DNA of 64,000 nt from Hyperoodon ampullatus (lineage: Eukaryota; Chordata; Mammalia; Artiodactyla; Ziphiidae). How positions within the stretch are numbered: position 1 is the stretch's first letter; every line of letters begins with the position of its first letter. The notes under the pieces are model-generated. The model saw nothing but the letters and a program-made list of their open reading frames with translations. It had not been told where the DNA came from and made no database searches. Where the stretch lies: the NCBI GenBank assembly GCA_949752795.1, contig OX457058.1:31374587-31438586 (forward strand), in the 5' to 3' direction. Positions 1-10,800 of this stretch are shown here, one piece after another. Position numbers and translations under genes: made by a program.

Positions 1-2277
1 GGCCTCCAGGCCCCCTCCAGGGGCCTCCAGGCTGGTCCCAGGATGGAGGGTGGAGGGCCGAGGGCCACCCAGAGGCCTGGATGTGCCCTGCCCCCCTGGG
101 GTCTCAGGTTTGCTGACACCAGCTGCCCCCAGGCCTCTGGGTCCATGTTCCTCTGACTGGGGTCCCCTGGCTGGGGAGGGGGTGTGAGAGCATCACGTCG
201 TCCCCCCCGCCCACTGCCCACTGCCCTGAGCCTCCCCTTTGAGCTCTGCCCGGTCGGCGCCCATCACCTGGGGGAGCCCCTGGGAGGGCAAGGTGGTCCC
301 TGCCTGGGCTCCATGGGGCGCAGTCCGGGAACCTCAGCGTCTTCCCACCAGCGGCTGGCTGCAGTCTCCCATCCCCCGTCTGCCCTGCGTCCTGGCATCC
401 CTGCCACCTGAGCTGGGGCCAGTCATGAAGGATCGCCCCTGCCCCCAGGTCACAGCCAAGGCTGTGGGCCCAGAAAGGTACGGAGTGTCACGGGGGCCTC
501 CCCGAGGGGCTGGCATTGGAGGCTGGCACTCAGAGGGGGCCTCCTGCAGGTGGGCGAAGAGCGGGGGAGGCTGCCCTGACCCCCAGCCCTTTCACTTCTT
601 TGGATCACCTGCACTGCCCTCCACTTTACAGAAGGGAAACGGAAACTCTGAGAGGGCCACCAGGGTCCTTAGGGCCAGCTTCCATTTTCTCCAGGTGTCC
701 CCCTCTGTTCTCACTGGACCCTTGGATCCTTCACTCACCCCAGCAGCAGTCAGACCCTGATGGGGCCACCATCAGGGTCCGACTCTCAGGATGGCTGCTC
801 CATCCCCTCACGCCCCTCCCAGCCCATCCTTCCCATGTGCCTTCAAGGACCACCTGGAGCCCTGCCCCCACCTTTGCTCTCAGCCTTCTCTCCCACCGAA
901 TAGAGAAACCCAGGCCACAGCAGCGCCCAGGGCACGGTGGGCACCTCGGAGCCCCTTCCTGCTCCCCGAGCCAGCAGACTGTTCACCCCCTGCCACTTGG
1001 CCTGCTTCTTGCCTCACCTGCCCATCACCACAGCCCTTCTCCAGGGCCCATCACATGCCCCCAGGCCGGGTCTCTGAGACTCCTCGAGCCATGAGCCAAA
1101 CAAAAATTCCCAAGCAGGTGTCCACAGACATCCGTATAATGGTGAAAGGAACACGTGTGTGCACTAGTGAGTCTGTATGTAAATTTCCTCTCCTATAAAT
1201 GTGTCATTGCTTCAAAGCACTTGTAGGTGACTTCAATTTCTCAGCAAAAAGGTCACTGCCTCCACCCACCCTGCATTCAAACATGAAAACATTGGGACCC
1301 TTCCCCACTGCTCCGGGTCCCTGACACACCCTCAAGTCCCTTGGTAACCGAGAATGCCCTTTCCAAGCATCCATGGAGGAGAGAGAAATTTTAAAAATCC
1401 TGCTCTGGCAACAGCCCCAAGAACAGCTCAGCTGCTGCCTCCTGGGTGATCCTGAATCAGATCTGCCCTGCGGGGGCAGCCCAGAGACCCCGCTCACCTC
1501 CTGCCCTGCAGCTCCCTTCCCCGGTCCCTTTCTCCCTCTTCCAGGCTCAGAAAGATGCTCTCATCCCATCCAAGGAAGGAGTCAAAGGGCTTATGGTCTC
1601 TTAGCGAGTCTGTGGTATTTTAAACATCAGAATTACAGTTGACCCATGAACAAAATGGGGGTTAGTGGCTGTGACCCTCTGTACAGTCTATAAAAAATCT
1701 GCGTCTAACTTACAGTCAGCCCTCCGTACCCGCAATTCCTCCGTGTCCGCGGTTCATGATCGCGGAGTCAACCAAGGCGGATGGTGTAGCGCTGTAGCAT
1801 CTACTACTGACAAAGGTCCATGGGTAAGTGGGCCCTCGAAGTTCAAACCCATGTTGTCCAAGGGTGCACTGGATTTTCCAACTTCTTATGGCCTGAAATG
1901 GCCATGAGCAAAAGCAGAGGCGCTTCCCCATTTGCAACCCTGGAGTGTGGGGCGTGCATCTCAACAGAAAAGTTAGTCAAGGGCTACTTTATTTGGGGAG
2001 AACAAGGTTTTGTTAAAGGACCTTGTCAAAGAGCTCCTCGGCATATTTAACTATGGTTCCATTTACAAACAGCTCCTGAAAAACTTATTTCATGATGCGA
2101 AACAGAGCTGTGTTCATGGTCTCTGCAAACTCAGAGTGTTAGAAAAATCACCACTTCCACTGGAAGCGTCCATGATGGGGCACAGGATCCCCATCCTATA
2201 CGCGCTTTCCTGGGACCACGGAGCCCATGGGGCCTGGGCCGTCGGGAGGGGAACATCACGCCCGAGCATTTACTTAC
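1..2277 (-). other. APBA2 intron 7 (partial)
   Basis: This is non-coding sequence downstream of the last visible APBA2 exon. The first 50 bases repeat CCTCCAGG imperfectly. 50-1100 is GC-rich unique-looking DNA where I see no supported gene. A Tigger2-like small transposon sits at 1636-1871. No PTB or PDZ exon was found on the minus strand. Confidence 0.7.
1636..1871. mobile_element. Tigger2-like non-autonomous DNA transposon (MITE)
   Basis: Terminal inverted repeats of about 24 bp are visible. The left end starts CAGTTGACCCATGAACA, and the reverse complement of the right end reads CAGTGCACCCTTGGACA. The left end is preceded by TA. The middle CAGTCAGCCCTCCGTACCC segment also matches this class of mariner/Tigger miniature element. 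It has no coding capacity. Confidence 0.75.
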
Positions 2278-2463
2278 ATCCTCGGACTCAAACACGTGGC
2301 AGATCATCTTATACTGCTTCTTCCCCTCCTGGGCCCCAGGGGTGGTCTCGATGCAGTCCTGGGAGGCTGAGCGCGGCATGCGGCGCCTGGCCATCAGCAC
2401 CACGATGTTCCCAATGTCCGCGATGTAGGAGATGGTGCGAAGGGCGTGGTCCATCATGGTCTC
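2278..2463 (-). CDS. APBA2: APBA2 coding exon 7 (PTB core, last exon in window)
   Basis: A 186-nt exon of 62 codons, phase 0 at both ends, with acceptor CCGGCAG and donor GTAAGT. It encodes [32 protein letters not shown] and a segment ending [15 protein letters not shown]. These are later strands of the PTB domain; ISYIADIG and KMICHVFES are family signatures. The C-terminal PTB helix, which in the family follows as the next exon, and the PDZ domains must lie outside the window to the left. I found nothing resembling them between 1 and 2277. Confidence 0.96.
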
Positions 2464-4810
2464 CTGCCGGGAGAGGCATGAGAGGGCCTGCGTCACAGGG
2501 AACAAGCCCTGAAAAACACCCAAGTTTGGGGGCTCTCAGCCTCGACACTCCTGACGTTTGGGGCTGGACCATTCCATGCTGTGTGTCCTGGGCACTGTAG
2601 GACATTTAGCAGCATCCCTGGCCCCCACCCACTAGACGCCAGTGGCATCTCCTCCGTCCCAAGTTGTAACGACCACAAAGATCTCCAGCTGTGGCCAGAT
2701 CTGCCCTGAGGGACAGAGTCTCCTGGGTGGAGAGCCACTGCCCCAGCGAACAGAGCATTTTAGGGCAGTGATTCCCAGTCAAGGTGATGTGCCTTCACCT
2801 TAGCCCTGCAGCTTCCAAAATGATGCTCATGGGGGCATGATGCTGGGTGGGGCTCCCAGTCCTGTGGGGGAGGGGCAGAAGCTGAGGCCCATCCCCACCC
2901 GATCGGAGGCCGTCTGTGGGTCTGGAGAAGGAGCCTCTCCCTGCAAGGCGGGCGCCTGGCCCAGACTCCCTGCCAAGCAGAGGAGGAAGGCTCCAGAGCC
3001 AGTGTTTCCCAGGGATGAGCTCATCCCAGGAGCTCAAGCAGCATGGGCTGGGCAGGGGGTCCCGAGGCAGCCTGCCTGACTCTGATGGATGGGTCTCTGC
3101 AGCCTTTCAATCCCCCCAGGGCCCTGGCGGGCCCATCACTCTTGATGGCTTTTGTCATCTGGCAGAAATCTCTACCAAGCATCATTCCCGGGACCCCTAT
3201 CTAACAAGGCTGCACACAGAGGCTCTGAGAAACTTATCAGCTGGTCTTTTATGCCTTTGTCCTCTTTCCAGAAAAGAAAATGGGGGCATTTCTGCAACCT
3301 CTGCAGCCCCTGTCTTCCTCACAGAAGCCACTTCTGCACACCTGCCTTCCTGGAGCTGCTGTGTTTTCTGGCCAGCTCGGGGTGGGGGGGTGCGGTTTAT
3401 AACCACAGGAACCCCCCGTTCCAGGAGGGGCTGCTGGAAAGGGGACAGTGAAGGTGGCTCTTCGGCATCTCTTGATTTCCAGCCACTTTCAGAAACACCT
3501 GACTCAACCCCCAGGTGTCAGAAATGAGCTTCTCCCCATCTCCGAGCACCTGTCAGTGGCAGAGCCCGCTTCCTCCCAGACAAGGCCGCCCGCCACGTGG
3601 CCTCGTCCCCTTCCTGCCCCAACCGGCCACTCGAGTTCCCCCAGTCTCTGCATCTGTTCCTGCCTCCCAGCTTCTCTGCTAACATTTCTTATTTTATAGT
3701 CAAACCAATTTCCTACCACCACACTTCCAGTTCATCCTCAGCGACCTCGGAGCAAACTCTCAAACGATCCACTGTGCCCACGACTGGCCAGGCTACCCCA
3801 GACACCTCGGCCAGGCAGCCAGGCCACGGCTCATGGAACCTTTCTGACCCACCTTCCCAGCTCCTGTTCTCCTCGCTCTCTGGAACCCCAAAGCCTGCAG
3901 GGGCCAGTGCTCGGTTAGTTCATCTTTAGGAAGCACTATCCACCCCCAACCCCCAGCTCACCATGCATGACCTTCCCTCTCCCCAAGGCCAGTTCCGAGG
4001 TTCCAGGGTGTGTAGACAGGGAACCCGGCCTGTCTTATTCGGGGCGGCCAGCATTTTCTCCTGAGCACACAGGGAACCAGGTGTGTCCTGTCTTCCCAGT
4101 GAGATGGGGGCTCCTCGGAAGCTGGGCACCTCTGCTTCTCCCACCAGCCCTGACCTCCCAGTCAAGAACACGACGAGCAATGACCCAGACACCCGCTGTA
4201 CTCCAGCAAGAAAAGTCATTGACGTTTCCATCGTGGAAGAGAACAGAGAGAAATTCCACCAGATCTAGTTTTTCAATCATGTGTGCAAACACCCCGAGTT
4301 CTCTCTCTCCCCCAGGGCCTCTTCATGTGAGGGGACAGGGCCCCAGCAATGGTGGAGCTTTGCTTACCAACCCACAGGAGACCTGTTCCCTGCAAAGCAG
4401 ATGCAGGATGAGGCCACCAGCCCTCACTCCCCACCAGGCTCCGCAGAGGAGGTGGGTGGGCACGGAGCGGGGAGCAGACTCTCCCCGCTGGTGGGGAGAA
4501 GACCCAGGAGGGAGCTGCTTCCCCTGAAGAACGAGGACTCCCCGCGTGGGGAGACCCGGCTGTGAGGATGCACAGGAACGCCGGGACGAGGAGAGGAACA
4601 ATGAGAGGGCAAGATGCCGGGCACCGACCACGCCGCAAACTGCCACGGTGAGGAGAGCCCGATGGGACAGAGAGACGGGGGCTTTCCACTGGAAAACGGG
4701 GAATCAAAACACTCTTTAAATACCTCCAACGAAGGGCTTCCCTGGTGGCGCAGTAGTTGAGAGTCCGCCTGCCAATGCAGGGGACACGGGTTCTTGGCCC
4801 GGTCCGTACC

Positions 4811-4845
<35 letters not shown>

Positions 4846-7800
4846 CGACGAGCAGAGGTGAAGTTCAACCAGAGAAGGGGGAGGACTCTTAAAGTTGAAC
4901 TTCAAAGACCACTGGAGGGGCGGTAAGAAGGCCCATGACCAGCTTGCCTCCTGCCCGAGACTTCCAGCGAGATGCTGCCCGTCGAGGACCCTGTCCTGGT
5001 GGTCCTGGATGCAGTCCTCGCTTTGCCCTTCCCCTGGCCTGGCACAGCTCGGCCGACCCAATGGCCATGAACCTGAGCCCTAGGGAGCCTCGGGCTTCCC
5101 CAGGACACCTGACCCGCTGGAGATCAGCAGCACATCCTCCTCCACACCAGATCCCAGTCATCAGTAGCTGCCCCGTCCCTGGGGCAGCCCGCATAGGCTG
5201 AAAACCCTGAGGTCTCCTGCTCTGTGGTTCTGGAACATTCCTGTCCACAGAGACATGGGGAGCCACGGGCACCTCCAGCAGCCACCAGAGGCTCCCCAGG
5301 GCAGGAGCTATGACTATGGGGGCCCAGCCAGCCCTCCGCAGAGGATGCGGGCAGGGAACAGCATGCAGGAGAAGGAGAAGATGCCAGGAGGTCTACGGTG
5401 GCAGTCAGGACTCTTGGAGAGAACCCAAGAACCGACGTGGAGAAAGCAAGGCTTCAGGAAGAACACAACAGGGCAAAAAGCCAGCACAGACAGATGGTCA
5501 AAACCACAGCACAGCCCTGCTCTGTAGCCGGGAGGTGAGCACCGGCCAACAGATGCTGGTCTGGGCAGCGGCTGTGCATGACTTGGCCACGATGCTGCGG
5601 CTGGCGGGATGGAAAGCCCACGTGTGTTAAGGACCGACCTTGAAAGAGCAAGCAAAGGAAATCGTGGCTTCTGGGTCTGCCCACTCTTGGGAACGGACGC
5701 CCTGTTCCCGGGCCCTGTTCAGACACCAAAGACCCAGAAGGAGGGAAGGGAGGAGTGAGGGGAAGGGGCTGGCATGTGTGAGCCCTGCTCTGAGTCGCCT
5801 CATCTGTCCTTCAAGGGGCCCGGCGCCGGGCTCTCCTCTGAGAATCAACAGGGCTCCGAGATGTCCAGAAACTTGTCCAAGGCCTCAAGTTCACAGGGAT
5901 GGGCCCAGTTTCCAGTCTCCGCTGATTCAGGAGCATCAGAGAAGGGCTGACAGAACAGGCCTGACACTGTCTGCAGAAAGCCTGCCTGCAGGTGGCCTTC
6001 GGCCCATCTGGGAACCTGGATTTCAGGAGGGTTCCCGACATGCCACCCGAAATGATAAGAGTGGCTCACCTTGCCTGAGGCATTTGGGCAAGCAGCGTGC
6101 TCCAGCCTGAGCCCCGCTTGCTTTCAGGAGCCTGGGACTTTGGTGCATGGCAGACAGCACAGGTGCCTGTGTGACCAGCCCCCAGTAAAGACCTTGGGCG
6201 CTAACGCTCTCGAGCTTACCGATGGCCCACGTCTCACACGTGCCGTCGCAGCTCGCGGCTGGGAAGTTCAGCTCATCCTGTGTGACCCCATCAGGCGAGG
6301 ACCCTGGGTTTCCCTGGGCTCAGCCCCAGGCATCTTCTCCTTCGCTGGTTTTGCTCTGTATCCTGGTGCCGTAGTAAATCACAGCCTTGAGTACAACTAT
6401 ATGCTGAAATCCCTTGAGGCCTCTTATCAACTTATGGAACCTGGGGTGGTCTCGGGGACCCTGACAGGTGGGTGGATGAGAGATGAGGGCTGGGGGGGGT
6501 GGGAGGGAGGATCTAGTCCAGACAGTTTGCCCACGAAAGATCAGGAAACAAAGCCAGAGGCTGTGAAGTGTCCTACGCCTGACCCGGTTGGGTGGCTCCC
6601 TCAGTTCTCGCCAAGTTCAAGGCCCCACAGGGGACAGGGCAGCTGGACACAAAGATCAGAGGGCCAAGGCATAGGCCTGGCCTCTGGGACAGACCGGTGA
6701 GGAGGAAGGGCCAAGACGGTGGGCGGACAGCAGGGCACGGGGGCTGGGAGGGAGCCGTAGCAGGAGCCATCACGGTGCCACTCCGACTCCAAGACACGTC
6801 CTGCAGCCTCCTCTGTCTCCACACGTCAGGTCTTCCCACCCCCTGGGTCCTCAGGGGTGACATCCACTACCTGAGAGCCAAACTGTGCTCCTCCCAGCAG
6901 CCCAGCGATGGGCATGGTCCACCCCAGGAGAGACCAAATGAGAAAACACACTGAGGGAGTCAGGAGCCACGATCTACACTGTGGGACCAGGGTGCGTACG
7001 GAGTAGGGGGCAGGTGAGGAAGACCCTATGGAGCCGGTCTCAAATAGGGGGCACGTGTATGAACTCTTGGCTTTTAAAAACAGATATTGTCCAGCTTGGT
7101 TCATCTTTAGGGCCCAGGATCCACGGCCCCCCAGCAATGATGGGCAGAGCCCATCTGTGCCTCCCTCCCCATGGACAGGAACCACGGCTCCTTGAAGAAT
7201 GGCCGCTTCCAGGTGTGGGGCAGGGAGTGCAAGGAGGTTGGAGAACATCTCATTGTCTCAGGAACGTGTTCCAAGACCACGGGCAGACTGCCAGGACGGC
7301 GCAGGGCCCAGTGGGAAGGCCCTGGCCAGATCTGGGTGATTTGAGCACCCAAGAGAATAACGATGGTAAGGGATTATAACACAAGTTTTTAAAAAAATAT
7401 CTGGGAGTCCACAGTGAAAAGGGAGAGAAAAAAAGAGGGGAAAAGAAAAAAAGAAGCTCTTCTGCACAGAAGCACGTTAGACAGTAAAACTTGGAAGCAG
7501 AACAGAAGAGAAAATCACCAGTTTGCATTTCTGGCATTGTAACTGAGTCTGACAAGGTCACTGCTGGATGTGACACCATTGGGCAGAGGGTGCTGGGGAA
7601 CTGGCTGCCCACATACTCAGCGTCGCGATATGGACCACTTGCCAACAGCAAGAAGGGGCTGTCACCCCGGCGTCTGGCCGGCCTCACCCGTCCCCAGAAC
7701 GAGTGGGGCCCTTCCCCATCTCTGTCCTCGGCCACCTCCCTCCCTCCTGCACTGCAGAGCTCATCCACCCGTGCCCCTGCTCACACCCAGCTCCCAGCCC

Positions 7801-10800
7801 CCTCCATCTGGCTCCTGTGTCTGCTTGCCTGTCTCCCCACAATGGCAGGCTTGTGCACGGATCCAGGCACAGGAAGACGAGAAGAGCTGAGGTCAGGCAC
7901 AAGCTGGGCACGTGGTTTACAGGCAGGAAATCATAGGACCCTCCCCTCTGGAGCGCCGCTGCGCCGGGCTGGGGCAGGGCGGGGTGGGGTGGGGGTGCGG
8001 TGGGCCACCTGGATCTCCACCCTCCAGCTCCATCTCCCAGCCCCGCACGCACAGGCCTCGAGAGGGCCGTTCCATAGTCCCGATGGTGAGCACACGCCCT
8101 CCCCCCGCTACCCGGCTCCCCTTCATGGTGTCTCTATTTCATCCCTGCTGCTGTGCACACCTGATCGCCAGCTTCACCTCACTAGGCCCGAGGCTGCTGC
8201 CCACCCCCAGCTTGCTCTACGTTTCACAGCAGGGGCCGGGGGGACTGTCCCAGGGACGCCGTCTCACCCCCGCAGAGGGGGTCTGCAGCTCGACCTGGCT
8301 CTCCTGGGAGCTCCTGCGCACGATTTTAAAGCACCGTCTTCCAAAGCTCACCTGTGTGTCTGCGTTTAACACCTTGATCCTCTGGGTGGAGATGAAGAGG
8401 TCCACTTCGGTGAGCGTCTGAGCGTCCCCCTCAGAATTCTAAGAAAGGATGGTGGAGACTGTTACAAACCTTTAAAAAAAAACTAACTCAAACAAAGGCC
8501 TGACAATCTCACGAAGGACCCTGAGCGCCCCTAGAGGGAGAAGCTCCTCAGCAGAAGCAGCCATGGGAGTCTAAACACAGGCCTCCCCAGCACATCCCAG
8601 CTGAGTGAGCTCTCTCAGGGCAGTTGGCACAGGAGTGGGAGGGGGGACCGCTTCCAGGAGGCTGAGCCTGGAGGGGCCCGGACGCTGGGGGGCTTGTGTC
8701 GCAGCATCCAGACCGCAGTCGCCAACCCCCGGAGAAGCGGGCCTGCCTGCCCACCCTTCCGGAACACGGCGGCTACACAGGGTCTGTGGATTGGAGCTAC
8801 ATTTCTTGGATTTGGGATTCCAAGTATCCCCAGGTAAAGGGGAAGAAATTTTTCCAAGAAGGTGGATTAGCATATCTGCATTTTCTTCTAGTTTAAAGCC
8901 ACAGTCATGTCAACCCCCAGCAGCATTGGTCCAGCTTCCAAAACCCCTAAGGAAGCAAGACCTCAACCAGACGGGGCGCTGCCCTCACAGGACACTGGAG
9001 AAGCCATCCTACAGATGCCCGTTTTGTCATCTCCCGGGTACACCCATCATACGGCTGGAGCAATGTGCAAAAGAATGTTCTGGAAGCTGAATGCACTGCT
9101 CGAGGTCTGCCCTAAACTGGGACAGCCTGTCACAGGGGATCCTAAATACTACTGTGCAGTGGCAGTGACATGCGAGTTCTTGGGTTTCTCCACCAAGATA
9201 AATACTCCTTTCTGGTCACTGGGGGAGCCTCTTCTTTGTGGTCACTTGTGGATGGGGGTCCATACCCCTACAGTCACCAGCAAATCTCTGGGGTGGGGAC
9301 TCACTGCCGGGGACACTGGTCCCTCATGGAGACCCTCCCATCATTGTTTGCCTGGCCAGCTGCGGGCAGATCAGTGAAGGGGCCCTTGGCAATGACCCTG
9401 AGCATCTTCCTGGCCGAGAGAAAGAACAATTCTTCATGGAGGTAACTGCTGGCCTGGCTGGCACCAAGGTCTGGTCTGCCTACACCGACCCCTCTGAGCT
9501 CTCCGGACTACAGACCCAAGGAGCAGGCCGTGGTCCACGCTGTCCTGCTCCAGCTGCCGGGGGGGCATGGGGTGACTGTGGGTGGGGGCCATCGCCTTGG
9601 GGGAAGCACACCCCACTGTAGGTCTGCAAAGCCAGGCTCGTTCCACTGTGCCTGGAGACACCCAGCACAAGGTGGCTTGTGCAGAGGGAGATGCGTGAGT
9701 TCCTTCCTCGCCCGCAGCTGAAGGCATCCCAGGAGAGGCCGCTGGGCAAAGAGCAAGCATCACAGGGAGGGAGGTCTCACTGCAGCGGGAAGGGAGACCC
9801 CGGGCAGGGTCCTCTGGCCACACTGCCAGAATGTGGTGCTACAGGCGGGCACGGAGGACTAGCTGTCCTGCTGCCCAAGCAAAATCCAGTGCCAAGGCAG
9901 CCCCTCGGACACAGAGCACTGGATACTTCCTGCATCGGGGGGATAGTTAAAACATGCCCAGCATTTACTAAACGACCAGGTTGATGAGCAAACAGCTGAA
10001 GGTCGACCCGAGATTTTTAAAAGCCTGCCCATGCTCCAGAAACTTCTCAATAGAGAAAGCATCCCTTGGGCAGACCGCATTTCTCATTATCCCGATTCAG
10101 TAAATTAAACTTAATGAGTCTAAATATCAGAGCGATTTAATTAATTCTGTGCAGGGGCCCTAGGCACTGAACGCATCACATGGTCGCATCAAATGCCACA
10201 TTTAAAAACGTCTACACAAAACGGCCACGTCATGGCGGTAACTATGCTCTAGCTCATGGAGACTCTAAAAAAGAAAAATGAAAAAAAGGGCAACGATTAA
10301 ATGCCTCTGTAAGTGGGCGGCTTAAAGAAAAAAAAGTGTCTGTGATTTCATTCAAAAGTCTAGCATTGACCTACCAAAGGAGGAGAAAAACCCATCTGCC
10401 ACATCGTCTCTGTTCCTGGGGCTTCCCCCAGCCCCCTCCCCCTGCACAGGACATGCCACAGAAACACAAGCAAACCCCACATCCTACACACCGCTTTCTT
10501 CTTGATTTTAGCAGCCTTTTGCATCCTCTGAGCAGCGTGAAAGAGAAAAGAAAAACAGGTGGACGCAAAGCGAAGGAAGGACAGGTTGCTTTGCCCTCTC
10601 CCGACTACAGCGCAGGGCTCATGCCCGGAGCCCCTCCCCCTCCATCGAGGAGGTCAGAGTACGGTGAGGATGGGGAGGGGGCTGACATCCTTCCTCACCC
10701 CGCAGGGAGACCCCCGACTGCCCAGAGGGGCACCTCCTCAGACCACCGCCCCTCCCTCCTGACACCATCAGCTTTGCTGACTTGGTCCTGTCCTCCCCCT

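Larger units (their letters stand above)
2464..8351 (-). other. APBA2 intron 6
   Basis: A 5.9 kb intron between the exons ending NADTQ and starting ETMMDH. It holds an MER5A copy (2528-2740), a truncated CHR SINE with a 30-A tail (4734-4842) and G-rich tracts near 7966-8004. Open frames of up to about 290 codons here are low-complexity Pro/Ser/Gly-rich and unsupported. Confidence 0.75.

Noticed and set aside
1..60. CCTCCAGG tandem array at the window start
   Set aside because: Only about three imperfect copies are visible at the window edge, too little to call a repeat array.
4273..5061. 262-codon minus-strand frame with a poly-Phe run
   Set aside because: The Phe run is the 30-A tail of a SINE read in reverse; the frame is a repeat artefact.
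7491..8369. 292-codon plus-strand open frame
   Set aside because: It lies in intron 6 and overlaps exon 6 on the opposite strand. The composition is Pro/Ser/Gly-rich with no family resemblance, so GC-rich chance openness is the simpler explanation.
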